Assembly: GCF_016765775.1 (NCBI RefSeq)
Contig: NZ_JAESVN010000004.1
Location: forward strand, 1-64,000
Direction: 5' to 3'
DNA length: 64,000 nucleotides
Source: Szabonella alba
Lineage (GTDB): Bacteria > Pseudomonadota > Alphaproteobacteria > Rhodobacterales > Rhodobacteraceae
Shown: positions 41,033 to 50,983 of the stretch, one piece after another
Layout of the letters: each line of letters begins with the position of its first letter
Numbering within the stretch: the first letter of the stretch is position 1
Notes under the pieces: model-generated
What the model saw: the letters and a program-made list of their open reading frames with translations, nothing else
What the model was told of the DNA's origin: nothing
Database searches by the model: none
Made by a program: the position numbers and the translations under genes

Positions 41033-42247
41033 ATGGTTGAAAAGACCGATATCCTGATCTCGGGCGGTGGTGTGGCCGGGCTGATGGCGGCGGCAGGTTT
41101 CGGGGCCAGCGGCTTTCGCGTGATCTGCGTCGATCCCGCCCCCCCGGTGACGGATGCGACGACCGAAGGCGCCGATCTGCGATCCACCGCATTTCTACAA
41201 CCGGCCGTGGCGCTGCTGGATGATCTGGGCATCTGGCCCCGTCTTGCCCCCCATGCAACCCCGCTTCAGACCATGCGCATCGTCGATGCCGGCGGAGCGG
41301 GCAACGCGACCGCCGAGACGACCGAGCCCCGCCTGATCCGCGATTTCGACGCGGCCGAGATATCCGAGGCGCCGTTCGGGCAGAATCTGCCCAACTGGCT
41401 GTTGCGGCGGGAACTGGTTGCGCATCTGGCGGGGCTGGAAACCGTCGATTTCCGCCCCGGCATCGCCACCACCGCCCTTGCCACGCGCGAGACCGAGGCG
41501 CGGGTGACATTGTCGGACGGCGCGCGCATCTCTGCCCGGCTGCTGATCGCCGCCGACGGGCGCACATCGCCCATGCGCGTGGCGCTTGGCATCGGCGTGC
41601 GGACCCGGCGCTATGGGCAGAAGGCGCTGGCCTTTGCCGTGACCCATCCCGAACCGCATCGCAATATCTCAACCGAGGTGCATCGCAGCGGTGGCCCTTT
41701 CACATTGGTGCCGCTGCCTGACCATGCGGGCCATCCGGCCTCGGCCGTGGTCTGGATGGAGACGGGCCCTGAGATCGCGCGGCTGATGGCCCTGTCCCGC
41801 CCGGAATTCGAGGTGGAAATGACCCGCCGTTCGTCAGGGGTCCTGGGGCCGCTGAAGCTCGCAACCCGCCTGACCGCCTGGCCGATCATCACGCAGGCCG
41901 CCGAGCGCATGACCGGACAGCGCGCGGCCCTGATGGCAGAGGCCGCGCATGTGCTGCCGCCCATCGGCGCGCAGGGCCTGAACATGAGCCTTGCCGATCT
42001 GGCCTGCCTGCTGACGCTTGCGCGCGAACGGCCCGACACTCTGGGCGATGCCCGGATGCTGGACGACTATCACCGTCGCCGCCATCCCGAGATCACGGCG
42101 CGGATCACAGGGATCGACCTTCTGAACCGCGCCTCGATGGCCGGGGCGCAGCCCCTGCGCGACCTGCGGATGGAAGGCTTGCGCGCGCTGCACGGGCTGG
42201 CACCGCTGCGGCATCTGCTGATGAAGGCCGGGCTGGGCGCGACCTGA
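41033..42247 (+). CDS. UbiH/UbiF/COQ6-type FAD-dependent hydroxylase
   Basis: The 404-residue flavoprotein has the Rossmann motif ILISGGGVAGLMAAAGF near the N terminus, the second FAD motif LLIAADGRTSPMR, and LMAEAAHVLPPIGAQGLNMSL, the GD-like motif of the family (here EAAH for GDAAH). It should add a ring hydroxyl in ubiquinone synthesis. Which position (C4, C5 or C6) cannot be told. AAGGTGG precedes the ATG at 41033, and an upstream ATG at 41009 has no site. The Gly-Asp to Ala-Glu change in the third motif is worth noting. Confidence 0.88.
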   Translation: MVEKTDILISGGGVAGLMAAAGFGASGFRVICVDPAPPVTDATTEGADLRSTAFLQPAVALLDDLGIWPRLAPHATPLQTMRIVDAGGAGNATAETTEPRLIRDFDAAEISEAPFGQNLPNWLLRRELVAHLAGLETVDFRPGIATTALATRETEARVTLSDGARISARLLIAADGRTSPMRVALGIGVRTRRYGQKALAFAVTHPEPHRNISTEVHRSGGPFTLVPLPDHAGHPASAVVWMETGPEIARLMALSRPEFEVEMTRRSSGVLGPLKLATRLTAWPIITQAAERMTGQRAALMAEAAHVLPPIGAQGLNMSLADLACLLTLARERPDTLGDARMLDDYHRRRHPEITARITGIDLLNRASMAGAQPLRDLRMEGLRALHGLAPLRHLLMKAGLGAT

Positions 42248-42313
42248 GCAGGGCGGGGGTCCGCCCCCGCACTGCGCAGCCCGCGCCCTTTGACCAAGTC
42301 GATGCGCGTCGGA

Positions 42314-43645
42314 TCAGACGTAATCGGCGCGCGTCAGGCCGTATTTCGCCATTTTCTCATTCAATGTGCGGCGCGGCAGGCACAACTCTTCCATCACCGA
42401 AACGATCGAGCCGCGATGCCGCCGCATGGTATTGTCGATCAGCATCCGCTCAAACGCCTCGACATAATCCTTCAGCGGTTTGCCTTCGGTGGTCAGGGCC
42501 GGTCCCGTCGCCTCATTATCCGCCATCAGAAGGGACGCGATGGAGCCCGTGCCCCGGCGGTTCTGCAGAATCGCCCGTTCGGCGATATTGACCAGCTGGC
42601 GCACATTGCCGGGCCAAGGTGCCTGCAACAGTTGCGCAGCCTCCTGTGCGGCGATCTGCGGCGCGTCGCAGCCATATTCCTCGGCAAACTGTTCGCCCAG
42701 ACGGGTGAACAGCGTCAGGATATCCTCACCGCGCGCGCGCAGCGGCGGGCAGACAATGGTCATGGCACCCAGCCGGTAGAACAGATCGGGGCGCAGGATA
42801 TCTTCCAGCGTCTTGTCGGGCGCATGTTCGTTGCAGATCGCGATGATGCGGGTTTCGGGCGGGCTGCCCTGTTCGTTGATCATCGTCAGCAGCCGTGACT
42901 GCAGCGCGTGGCTCAGGCTTTCGATATCCTCAAGGCACAGAGTGCCGCCGCGCGCCTCTTCGGCCAAGGGCAGGGTGCCGCCCTCTTCCATCGGGCCGAA
43001 CAGCCGTGCGGCCAGTTGATCCTCGGACCATGCGGCGCAAGAAATGGTGACGAATTTTTTCGACCCGCGCGGCCCCACGGCATGCAGCGCATGGGCGGCA
43101 AGCGTCTTGCCCGTGCCGGTCTCACCGTCGATCAGCACATGGCCATCGGCCTGCCCCAGATCGAGGATGTCCTCGCGCAGACGCTCCATCACCGGAGAGG
43201 TGCCGATCAGCTTCTTCATCAGGACCGAACCATCCGACAATTCCCGCCGCAGCGCGCGATTGTCCAGCGTCATGCGCCGCAACTGGGTGGCCTTCTTGGT
43301 CAGCTCCGTCATCCGGTCCGGATTGAACGGCTTTTCCAGAAAGTCATAGGCCCCGACCCGCATCGCCTCGACCGCCATCGGCACATCGCCATGGCCGGTG
43401 ATCATGATGACGGGAAGACCGCTGTCGAGGCTCATCAGCCGCTTCAGGAAAGCCATGCCATCCATGCCCGGCATCTTGATATCGCTGACCACGACACCGG
43501 GATAATCAGGGGCGATGCCCTTCAGCGCATCTTCGGCCGAGGCGAAGGTTTCCGTCTCGAAACCTGACAGGGCCAGCCATTGGCTGATCGACTGCCGCAT
43601 ATCCGCCTCGTCATCGACGATTGCCACTTTCATCGCTCGCGCCAT
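42314..43645 (-). CDS. dctD: DctD-like response regulator lacking the GAFTGA loop
   Basis: The 443-residue regulator has a receiver domain with phospho-acceptor Asp55 (VVVSDIKMPGMDG), then an AAA+ domain with Walker A GETGTGKT, RPDLFYRLGAMTIVCPPLRAR and WPGNVRQL, and a Fis-type C terminus. The GAFTGA loop that contacts sigma54 is missing: LFGPMEEGG stands where LFGHEKGAFTGA is expected. Walker B reads LCLEDIE rather than LFLDEI. So it may not use sigma54, as known for Rhodobacter capsulatus NtrC. It follows dctB by 7 bases, and the pair should sense C4-dicarboxylates. No dctPQM genes are in the window. Confidence 0.88.
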   Translation of the reverse strand: MARAMKVAIVDDEADMRQSISQWLALSGFETETFASAEDALKGIAPDYPGVVVSDIKMPGMDGMAFLKRLMSLDSGLPVIMITGHGDVPMAVEAMRVGAYDFLEKPFNPDRMTELTKKATQLRRMTLDNRALRRELSDGSVLMKKLIGTSPVMERLREDILDLGQADGHVLIDGETGTGKTLAAHALHAVGPRGSKKFVTISCAAWSEDQLAARLFGPMEEGGTLPLAEEARGGTLCLEDIESLSHALQSRLLTMINEQGSPPETRIIAICNEHAPDKTLEDILRPDLFYRLGAMTIVCPPLRARGEDILTLFTRLGEQFAEEYGCDAPQIAAQEAAQLLQAPWPGNVRQLVNIAERAILQNRRGTGSIASLLMADNEATGPALTTEGKPLKDYVEAFERMLIDNTMRRHRGSIVSVMEELCLPRRTLNEKMAKYGLTRADYV

Positions 43646-43652
43646 TCCATTC

Positions 43653-45683
43653 CTACTCTGCTGCCGCCACTTCGGACCCCAATATGGGAAGCTGCACCTC
43701 GAAAACAGCCCCGCCCCCGTCACCATTGCGTGCGGTCAGCCGCCCGCCCAGATCGGTCACGATGCCCGAGGAAATCGCAAGGCCGAGGCCTACACCCTCA
43801 CCGGGTTTCTTGGTCGTGTAGAAGGGCTCGAACAGGTTATCGAGGTCCGAGATCCCATGCCCGTTGTCGCGCACTGCAAGGCGCACTGCCTGATCCACCG
43901 TCACGGTCAGGTCGATGCGCGGCTCTGCCACGCCCTTGGTCGCATCCAGCGCATTTCGAAGGAGGTTGATGAACACCTGTTCCAGCCTGATGCGGTCCGC
44001 CATCACCATAACCGGGTTGCGCGGCACGTTTCTCGTTATTTGCACAACGCGCGCCTTGAGTTGTGGTTCCATCATCGACAGCGCCGAGGACAAAGCGGCC
44101 CGAAGATCCACAGGTTCAAAGGCCTCGCCCCCCTTTCGGGCATAGGATTTCAGCTGCCGCGTGATCGCCCCCATCCGCTCGATCAGGTCGTCGATCCGCT
44201 GGAACGAGGACAGCGCCTCATCGGGGCGACGCCGCTGTACCAGAAGCTGCGCCCCCGCCAGATAGGTTTTCATCGCGGCAAGGGGCTGGTTCAGTTCATG
44301 GCTGACCGCCGCCGACATTTCCCCAAGGGCCGCCAGTTTCGACGATTGCGCCAGTGTCAGTTCCGCAACGGCCAGATCCTTCTGCATCTTTTCGCGCTGC
44401 GCGATCTCGCGTTGCAGCCGCGCGTTCAACAGCCGCAATTCCGCGCTTTCGCGCTGAAAGGATATGCTTTGCGACCATGCCCGGCGCGACAGGAAATAGA
44501 AGGTCAGCGCCAGCAGGATGGCAAAACCCATGATTTCCAGCGCCAGAACGGCATTCACCCGTTCGCGCACCGAATCATAGGCGGTGAAGGTCACAAGCCG
44601 CCAGCCGCGAAACGGCACCCGCGTTTCGGTCTGCATCACGGCCTGCCCGCGCAGATAGGCATCGGGCGGCTCCTGCGCCCAGTCGGCGGTCGCCTGAATC
44701 GCACGTCGGATCGCCGAAGGCGGGGATTGCACCGCCATCGCCTCGGCCATGGTCAGCCCGCGCCAGCGCGGTTCGGTCGCAAGGATCACCCGTCCCTCGC
44801 TGTCGGTGACCAGAACCGCATCGGTCAACCCGGCCCAGGACCGTTCATATTTCATCAGATCGACCGCGACCACGATCACGCCGACCATGCGGTTTTCCGA
44901 CAGGATGGCGCGGGAATAGGTGAAATCCATAGCGCCGGTCTCGCGCCTTGCGGCAGTGAAGACCGTGTCGCGGTTACGCTGCGCATCGACGAAATACGAC
45001 GACTGCCGATGGTTTGAGCCCAGAAGATTGCGGTTTGTCGCGCCGACCGCGCGCCCCTCCCGGTCCAGCAGCAGGATCGAGGCCGCGCCGATCTCGGCCT
45101 GAAAGGAAATCAGCCGCGCCGAGGTGCTGGAATAATTCCCGTCGGTCAGCGCGCGCACCAATTCGGGATCGCGCGCCAGCAGCAGCGGCACCACCGAATT
45201 GCGCTGCAATTCCGAAATCAGGTTGCCGCTGTAAAGCGCCAGCCGGACCTCGGCGCGGTTGCGGGTCGATTCAGAAAAGCGTTCGGTCATCCAGCTGTTG
45301 GTGACCAGCACCACCGCCACGGCAAGGATGAACAGCAAAAAGACAAGGATCCGCGTCCACCAGGGCTGCCGCGCGGCAAGGGTGCCGGTCGTGGTTTCCG
45401 GCGATGCGGACAGCGGGCGCGGCCTGCTTATCGTTTCAGGACGGGGGAAGCCGCCCATGCCGCTGCGCAGGCGGGTGCGGCCCTGCGACAGTCCCGGCAC
45501 GGTCGTTTCTACAGCCCCGGACGAAGGCGGCGGCACGGGCGCGCTGCCCGCAGGCGCCAGCCCTTCGGAATTTGGCGTATCGGATGCCGACGGATCGGTC
45601 GGCGCTGCGGCCATACCGTTTTCCGCATCCGTCCCGGTTGGGGCGGGTTCATCGGGCCGTGGCATGCGGTCATCCTGCGTCAT
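43653..45683 (-). CDS. dctB: DctB-like sensor histidine kinase
   Basis: The 676-residue kinase has an unusual cytoplasmic Pro/Ser/Thr-rich extension of about 105 residues, then a membrane helix (ILVFLLFILAVAVVLVTNSW), a periplasmic double-PDC sensor, a second helix (ALEIMGFAILLALTFYFLS), a coiled coil, the H-box AAVSHELNQPLAAM and an HATPase with NLLRNALDA, DNGHGI and GVGLGLAIS. This is the NtrB/DctB-type layout for C4-dicarboxylate sensing. dctD lies 7 bases downstream. A later start after the extension is possible, but no better ribosome site was seen. Confidence 0.9.
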   Translation of the reverse strand: MTQDDRMPRPDEPAPTGTDAENGMAAAPTDPSASDTPNSEGLAPAGSAPVPPPSSGAVETTVPGLSQGRTRLRSGMGGFPRPETISRPRPLSASPETTTGTLAARQPWWTRILVFLLFILAVAVVLVTNSWMTERFSESTRNRAEVRLALYSGNLISELQRNSVVPLLLARDPELVRALTDGNYSSTSARLISFQAEIGAASILLLDREGRAVGATNRNLLGSNHRQSSYFVDAQRNRDTVFTAARRETGAMDFTYSRAILSENRMVGVIVVAVDLMKYERSWAGLTDAVLVTDSEGRVILATEPRWRGLTMAEAMAVQSPPSAIRRAIQATADWAQEPPDAYLRGQAVMQTETRVPFRGWRLVTFTAYDSVRERVNAVLALEIMGFAILLALTFYFLSRRAWSQSISFQRESAELRLLNARLQREIAQREKMQKDLAVAELTLAQSSKLAALGEMSAAVSHELNQPLAAMKTYLAGAQLLVQRRRPDEALSSFQRIDDLIERMGAITRQLKSYARKGGEAFEPVDLRAALSSALSMMEPQLKARVVQITRNVPRNPVMVMADRIRLEQVFINLLRNALDATKGVAEPRIDLTVTVDQAVRLAVRDNGHGISDLDNLFEPFYTTKKPGEGVGLGLAISSGIVTDLGGRLTARNGDGGGAVFEVQLPILGSEVAAAE

Positions 45684-45740
45684 GGCGCAAGTCTAGGCGG
45701 GGTGCCTTGCGATCTCAAGCCAGCGCAGATGCGGCGCGGA

Positions 45741-46409
45741 TCAGGCCGCGACAAGTCCCGCCACCAGCGAGCGGAAAAGCACCGAACCATCGGCGGAACC
45801 CTGCGCAGGATCAACCGCGCGTTCGGGATGCGGCATCATGCCCAGAACCCGGCGGTTTTCCGACAGGATCCCTGCGATGTCGCGCGCCGATCCGTTGGGG
45901 TTGTCAAGGTAGCGGAAGGCCACGCGCCCCTCGCCCTCAAGCCGGTCCAGCGTCGCGGCATCGGCATTGTAATTGCCGTCATGATGGGCGACCGGAAGGC
46001 TGATGCTGTCCCCTTTGCCCCAGCCTGCGGTAAAGGCGCTTTGCGCTTCGGCCACCTCCAGCCCCACCGGCTTGCAGATGAATTTCAAACCTGCATTGCG
46101 CATCAGAACGCCGGGCAGCAGCGCCATTTCGGTCAGAACCTGAAATCCGTTGCAGATGCCCAGAACGTAGCCCCCCCGCGCAGCATGGGCGCGCACTGCC
46201 GCCCCGATGGGCGATTGCGCGGCAATGGCCCCGCAGCGCAGATAATCACCAAAGGAAAATCCGCCCGGAACCCCGACCAGATCAATGCCTTCGGGCAGCG
46301 CACTGTCCTTGTGCCAGACGCGGTGAACCTCGGCCCCCGCCGCGGTCAGCGCAAGCGCAAGGTCGCGGTCGCAATTGGACCCCGGAAAGGTGATTACGGC
46401 GGCTTTCAT
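45741..46409 (-). CDS. purQ: Phosphoribosylformylglycinamidine synthase subunit PurQ
   Basis: PurQ supplies ammonia from glutamine to PurL in purine synthesis. The 222 residues show [26 protein letters not shown], the nucleophile elbow [12 protein letters not shown] and MMPHPERAV with the catalytic His-Glu. It is the separate small amidotransferase of the PurSQL type. purS and purL are not adjacent here, and purQ has a GGGGA site and its own start after a plain gap. Confidence 0.97.
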   Translation of the reverse strand: MKAAVITFPGSNCDRDLALALTAAGAEVHRVWHKDSALPEGIDLVGVPGGFSFGDYLRCGAIAAQSPIGAAVRAHAARGGYVLGICNGFQVLTEMALLPGVLMRNAGLKFICKPVGLEVAEAQSAFTAGWGKGDSISLPVAHHDGNYNADAATLDRLEGEGRVAFRYLDNPNGSARDIAGILSENRRVLGMMPHPERAVDPAQGSADGSVLFRSLVAGLVAA

Positions 46410-46624
46410 CGGCGCTGTCCCCGGCTGGATCGGATGGCGCATCCCTTAGCGCATGTCGCGCGCGCTTTCCAGCCCGCCGCGCCCGCCTTGGCACATCAAT
46501 TTGCGGCGCCCGCGCGGCACCCGCCCGGCTCTGGTCTTGCACTGGCGCGGCGGGGCGGGGATAGTCCTTTGCGGGGCCGCCCACGCCCCGGATGCCCCTT
46601 GCCCCTGCCCCCGGATCCCGCGCA

Positions 46625-47245
46625 ATGTATATGCCTCCGCATTTTGCCGAAACCGACCCTGACGCGATTGCCGGGCTGATCGCGGCCTATCCGCTGGCCA
46701 CGGTCATCGCCACAACGCCCGACGGGATTCTGGCCAATCACCTGCCGCTTCTGCGCGCGCCCGATGGTGACCTGATCGGTCATGTCGCACTGGCCAATGA
46801 CATGCACCGGCTGATCGCGGAGGGACAGCAGGTGCTTGCGATCTTCCGGGGGGAGGATGCCTATGTCACACCGAACGCCTATCCCTCGAAAGCCGAACAT
46901 CACAAGGCCGTGCCGACGTGGAATTACCGTGTGGCCCATGTTCACGGACCGATCACCTTTTCGCATGCAGAACACGACCGCCGCGTGGCGGTGGCGATGC
47001 TGACGCGGGATCATGAACGACGGGTGAACGGCGGGCGGGCCTGGAAGATGGCGGAGGCTCCGGCCGATTTCATCGCCGGCATGCTGCAGGGAATCGTCGC
47101 CTTCCGCATCGTGCCATTGCGCGTGATCGCCAAGGCGAAGATGAGCCAGAACCGCAGCGCCGAGGATCGCGAAGGGGTCGCGGCGAATATGCGGGCACGC
47201 GGAGAAACGGCCATGGCCGAGGCATTGACGCGCTCTGAACCCTGA
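46625..47245 (+). CDS. PaiB-family FMN-binding protein
   Basis: The 206-residue protein has the PaiB pattern: MYMPPHFAETDP, PLATVIATTPDGILANHLPL, FRGEDAYVTPNAYPSK, VPTWNYRVAHVHG and MLQGIVAFRI. PaiB proteins form a split-barrel that can bind FMN and were named as a sporulation/protease repressor in Bacillus. Here the role is probably redox or haem-linked rather than DNA binding. The ribosome site is weak, so the start could also be the next ATG at 46631. Confidence 0.85.
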   Translation: MYMPPHFAETDPDAIAGLIAAYPLATVIATTPDGILANHLPLLRAPDGDLIGHVALANDMHRLIAEGQQVLAIFRGEDAYVTPNAYPSKAEHHKAVPTWNYRVAHVHGPITFSHAEHDRRVAVAMLTRDHERRVNGGRAWKMAEAPADFIAGMLQGIVAFRIVPLRVIAKAKMSQNRSAEDREGVAANMRARGETAMAEALTRSEP

Positions 47246-47397
47246 GCGCGCAAAAGAGGCTCTGCCCCTCGCGGCAATCACACCGCCGTGAAAACGACCT
47301 GAGCCGGTCTGCCCCGGCGGACTCTGCGCCGGCAAAAGGTCGACATGACGCGCCGGACGTGATTTGAGCGGTGTCGCGCCGACCAATGTGCAACCGG

Positions 47398-47940
47398 ATG
47401 ACAGAAACGATGCCAAAGCGGATGGATGAAAAAACGCCCGACGCCGCCACCGGCCCGCTGCGTGACCCAAGCGATGCGCGTCTGTTCCGCGAAGCGCTGG
47501 GGCGTTTTGCGACCGGGGTGACCGTGGTTACGACGGCGGGGCCCGAGGGACCGCTGGGCTTTACGGCCAACAGTTTCGCCTCGGTCTCGCTGGATCCGCC
47601 GCTGGTTCTGTGGTCGCCCGCACGGGCCTCGGCGCGCTTCAGGATCTTCGCCACCGCGCAGCATTTCGCCATCCATGTTCTGGCCGAGGAGGACGCAGAG
47701 CTTTGCGCCCGCTTCGCCCGCCAAGGGGCGGGATTCACCGGGCTGGACGCCGCGTTCAGCCCCGAAGGGATTCCGCTGATCCCCGGCACGTTGGCGCGCT
47801 ACGAATGCGTGCAGCATGCCACCCATGACGGCGGCGACCATCTGGTGATTCTGGGCCGGGTGCTGCGCTTTGCGGCACGCGAAGGTGCGCCGCTGCTGTT
47901 CAGTCAGGGGCAGTATGGCGGATTTTCCGGCGCGGAGTAA
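47398..47940 (+). CDS. Flavin reductase-like protein (FMN-binding split barrel)
   Basis: The 180-residue protein shows [58 protein letters not shown] and [11 protein letters not shown], typical of NADH:flavin reductase partners of two-component monooxygenases. Several in-frame ATGs between 47371 and 47422 make the start uncertain. I chose 47398. No monooxygenase gene is adjacent. It is on the same strand as the PaiB gene, 152 bases after it. Confidence 0.85.
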   Translation: MTETMPKRMDEKTPDAATGPLRDPSDARLFREALGRFATGVTVVTTAGPEGPLGFTANSFASVSLDPPLVLWSPARASARFRIFATAQHFAIHVLAEEDAELCARFARQGAGFTGLDAAFSPEGIPLIPGTLARYECVQHATHDGGDHLVILGRVLRFAAREGAPLLFSQGQYGGFSGAE

Positions 47941-48086
47941 GCAGGGCGCAGGAAGGCCGGGGGCCTGCCGGCGGCAGGCAATTCCGGCAAGATGCGGGGC
48001 TTTTGCCGGTTGCGCCCCGGTTTTCTTGTTTCCGCCCCCCCCGCCGACTAAATCAACCTCCTGACCAACCGGATCCGGGGATAAAC

Positions 48087-48446
48087 ATGTCTATCGACGG
48101 CAAACCGAGCACTTTCAGCGCGCAGATCCTGCCCGCAATCCCCTGCGACGCCCTGCCCCCGGATGAGATGATGCGCAAGGCCGAGGCGGCGGCGGGCTTT
48201 CTCAAGACGCTGTCGCATGAAGGGCGGCTGATGATCCTGTGTCATTTGCTGGAGGGGGAGAAATCGGTCGGGGAGCTTGAAACCATGCTGGGGTCGCGTC
48301 AGGCCGCCGTAAGCCAGCAACTGGCGCGGTTGCGGCTTGAAGGGCTGGTTTCCTGCCGCCGCGATGGCAAGACGATCCACTATTCCATTCAAGATCCCAA
48401 GGTGATCCGCACCATCACCCTTATGCATGAGATGTTCTGCCGCTGA
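48087..48446 (+). CDS. ArsR-family sulfane-sulfur sensor, SqrR/BigR-like
   Basis: The 119-residue winged-helix repressor has the ArsR core LSHEGRLMILCHLLEGEKSV, GSRQAAVSQQLARLRLEGLV and HYSIQDPKVIRTI. Cys52 and Cys118 are 66 residues apart, the same spacing as the sensing pair Cys41/Cys107 of Rhodobacter SqrR, and sit in the same contexts. It should lose DNA binding when a tetrasulfide links them and so control sulfide or polysulfide oxidation genes. Those genes are not in this window. The ATG at 48087 follows GGGGATAAAC. Confidence 0.85.
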   Translation: MSIDGKPSTFSAQILPAIPCDALPPDEMMRKAEAAAGFLKTLSHEGRLMILCHLLEGEKSVGELETMLGSRQAAVSQQLARLRLEGLVSCRRDGKTIHYSIQDPKVIRTITLMHEMFCR

Positions 48447-48486
48447 CCGCCGCCGCGCCGCGCAATCGGCAAGGAACGGGCCGCCT

Positions 48487-50877
48487 TCAGGGGCCCGGGG
48501 CTGCGGCGGCGACAAGCTGGTTCTGCACGGTCAGTGTCAGATCGTTCAGCGAGAAGGGTTTGGGCAGGAAAACCGAATTCGGAATCGCATCCTGCTCCTC
48601 TGTCAGGCAGTCCTCGGAATAGCCCGAGACGAAAACCACGCGCACGTCGGGGCGGTCGCGCCGCGCCTCACGCACCCAGCTTGGCCCGTCCATGCCCGGC
48701 ATCACAACATCGGTGACAAAGACATCCACCTCCAGCGTGGCATCCCCAAGCGTCTCCAGCGCCTCTTCGGCGGTTCCGGCCTCGATCACCGTATAGCCGC
48801 GCAACCGCAACGCGCGGGAGGCGAAGGCCCGCACCGGAGCCTCATCCTCGACCAGCAGGATGACACCCTCGCCGGGGCGGGTTGTGGTGGCGGTGGCGGC
48901 GAGGAGCGGATCGGGGGCCGGAAGCAACTCGGCCCGGGGCATTGCAACCTCTGCCCGGCGGAGGCCCGAAGCCGCCTCTTGAGCCGGATCGGACCGATGG
49001 GCCGGAAAATAAAGATCAAAGCGGCTGCCCTTGCCCGGAGCACTTTCGACGAAGATGAAGCCGCCCGATTGCTTGACGATGCCGTAAACAGTGGACAGCC
49101 CCAGCCCCGTGCCCTTGCCCACACCCTTGGTGGTAAAGAAAGGTTCAAAGATCTTCTCGATCCGGTCAGGCGGGATGCCGCAGCCGGTATCGGTGACGCG
49201 GATCACCACATAATCCCCGGCTGGCAATTCGACATGATTGCGTTTCTGCGGCTGGTCCAGACTGGCCGCCTCAGTCTCGATCCGGATCGTGCCGCCCTCG
49301 GTCATCGCGTCGCGGGCGTTGACGACAAGGTTCATCACCACCTGTTCCAACTGCCGCCGGTCGGCCCGGATCGGCCCCAGATCGGGCGCATGCGAAAACT
49401 GCAGATGCAGCTTTTCCCCCACCAGACGGTTCAGCAGATGGGTCATTTCCGACAGCACATCCTGAAGATCCACGACTTCCGGTTTCAGGGTCTGCTTGCG
49501 TGAAAACGCCAGCAGCTGCCCCACCAGACTGGCGGCCCGGTTGGAATTCTGATGGATCTGCACCAGATCGGCATATTCGGGATCGCCGGGCGCGTGGCGC
49601 AGCAAAAGCAGATCGCAATGGCCTGAGATCGCGGTCAGAAGATTGTTGAAATCATGCGCGATCCCGCCTGCAAGCTGCCCGATTGCCTGCATTTTCTGAC
49701 TTTGCACGAATTGCGCCTCAAGGGTTTTCAGCGCCGTCGCGTCCTGCAGCACCGCCAGAACGCCGGGACGGCCGCGCTCCACCACACGGCGCAACGTGAC
49801 CTGCACAAAGGTTTCTTCATCCTTGCGGCGCAGGCGCAGCACTTCGGCGCGGCATGGCACGCGCTTGGCCAGCACATCCCCCATCCAGTCCGAGATCGAG
49901 CGGCCCGGCCCTTCAAACAGCTCATGGATGCGCAGAACCGCGTCACCGGGGCCGATTCCCGTCAGGTCCCGCGCGGCGCCATTGGCGGCGCGGATGCTGC
50001 CATCGGCGCGGAACTTGATCAGCGCGACCGGAACATGTTCGAAATCGGCCAGCATTTCCGGCCCGCCTTCCCGCTCGGACATCGGGAGCAGGTAGATTTC
50101 GCGACGCTCACCGATCCCCGGCACCTCGGCAAGGATGGCGCGCACCGGACCGTCCACGCCTGCGACCGACACTTCCTCACCCGAATGCAGCGCGGGAGTG
50201 GTGAAAACCCGGTCCAGCCGTTTCGGACGTGCGCCCAGCAGGCGTCGCATCGCCTCATTGGTGAACAGGACCACTCCGGCCTTGTTCACGACCAGCATCG
50301 GCAGGCTGAGCGTCTCAGCCCCCCGCCCGGCACCCGAGCGTTCGTTGAATTCCTCAAGGCGCCAGAGGAAATAGCCCGGGGCGACCACATGAACCGAAAG
50401 GCGGACATGGCCGCGCCGGGTGACGACATCCTCGCGCGCGCTGCCCTGATGGCGGGCGCGCGACTGCAGGCGGAACAGGACTGAGGCGGGGCTGGCAAAG
50501 AAATCCTTCAGCGTGGACACCAGCGTTTCCCCGGGTGCCGGGCCAAAGCGTTCTGCCGCAGCGGCGTTCTGAAAGGTGATTTCCCCCAGATCATCGGTCA
50601 TGAAACAGGCCGAGGCATCAGCACCCGCCATACGGCCCAGCCGTCGCGCAAGCCCATGGCGGCGCAGGCGCTGCAGCAGACCGATGCCGCGGATGACAAG
50701 GATCAGCGCGACAAAGGTCGCCCCCGCCACCAAGGCCGCAAGCCGGGTTTCGGGATGGGTTGCAAGTGCTGCCACGACAAGTGCGGCCCCCGCCGCCCCA
50801 AGCAAAAGCCAGATCCGGGCCGAAAGCATGCGCGCGGTCTGCGCAACCTCCCCCGCCGAATTCCAGACCTGCCGCAC
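48487..50877 (-). CDS. cckA: Cell-cycle hybrid histidine kinase CckA
   Basis: CckA starts the CckA-ChpT-CtrA phosphorelay, which in Rhodobacterales controls motility, gene transfer agents and envelope genes. The 796-residue protein has two N-terminal membrane helices, PAS-type domains ([20 protein letters not shown]), the H-box [20 protein letters not shown], HATPase blocks [18 protein letters not shown] and [11 protein letters not shown], and a receiver with [14 protein letters not shown] chose GTG 50877 because AGGAGG lies six bases upstream, and a TTG at 50898 has no site. A CtrA-type box lies 44 bases upstream, suggesting feedback. Confidence 0.93.
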   Translation of the reverse strand: MRQVWNSAGEVAQTARMLSARIWLLLGAAGAALVVAALATHPETRLAALVAGATFVALILVIRGIGLLQRLRRHGLARRLGRMAGADASACFMTDDLGEITFQNAAAAERFGPAPGETLVSTLKDFFASPASVLFRLQSRARHQGSAREDVVTRRGHVRLSVHVVAPGYFLWRLEEFNERSGAGRGAETLSLPMLVVNKAGVVLFTNEAMRRLLGARPKRLDRVFTTPALHSGEEVSVAGVDGPVRAILAEVPGIGERREIYLLPMSEREGGPEMLADFEHVPVALIKFRADGSIRAANGAARDLTGIGPGDAVLRIHELFEGPGRSISDWMGDVLAKRVPCRAEVLRLRRKDEETFVQVTLRRVVERGRPGVLAVLQDATALKTLEAQFVQSQKMQAIGQLAGGIAHDFNNLLTAISGHCDLLLLRHAPGDPEYADLVQIHQNSNRAASLVGQLLAFSRKQTLKPEVVDLQDVLSEMTHLLNRLVGEKLHLQFSHAPDLGPIRADRRQLEQVVMNLVVNARDAMTEGGTIRIETEAASLDQPQKRNHVELPAGDYVVIRVTDTGCGIPPDRIEKIFEPFFTTKGVGKGTGLGLSTVYGIVKQSGGFIFVESAPGKGSRFDLYFPAHRSDPAQEAASGLRRAEVAMPRAELLPAPDPLLAATATTTRPGEGVILLVEDEAPVRAFASRALRLRGYTVIEAGTAEEALETLGDATLEVDVFVTDVVMPGMDGPSWVREARRDRPDVRVVFVSGYSEDCLTEEQDAIPNSVFLPKPFSLNDLTLTVQNQLVAAAAPGP

Positions 50878-50920
50878 CCGCGCCTCCTGACCAGTCAAGG
50901 GACATTGAGAGGCAGAAAAG

Positions 50921-50935
50921 TTAACCCGGACTTAA
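50921..50935. promoter_or_regulatory. CtrA-type binding box upstream of cckA
   Basis: TTAA at 50921-50924 and TTAA at 50932-50935 are 7 bases apart, in GTTAACCCGGACTTAACC. The site lies in the 106-base gap between rsmB and cckA, 44 bases before the cckA start. Confidence 0.6.
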
Positions 50936-50983
50936 CCGAAATCGAGACACCGCCCCGAAATCAGCTTCAGGTTGACCCTCTCT

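Noticed and set aside
42248-42290. GC-rich hairpin between the Ubi hydroxylase and dctD as a terminator or repeat copy
   Set aside because: GCGGGGGTCCGCCCCCGC folds, but there is no T run and the repeat core (GAGGTATTT) is missing.
49654-50484. 276-residue plus-strand frame opposite cckA
   Set aside because: Antisense shadow with His/Gln/Arg-rich composition. cckA is certain.
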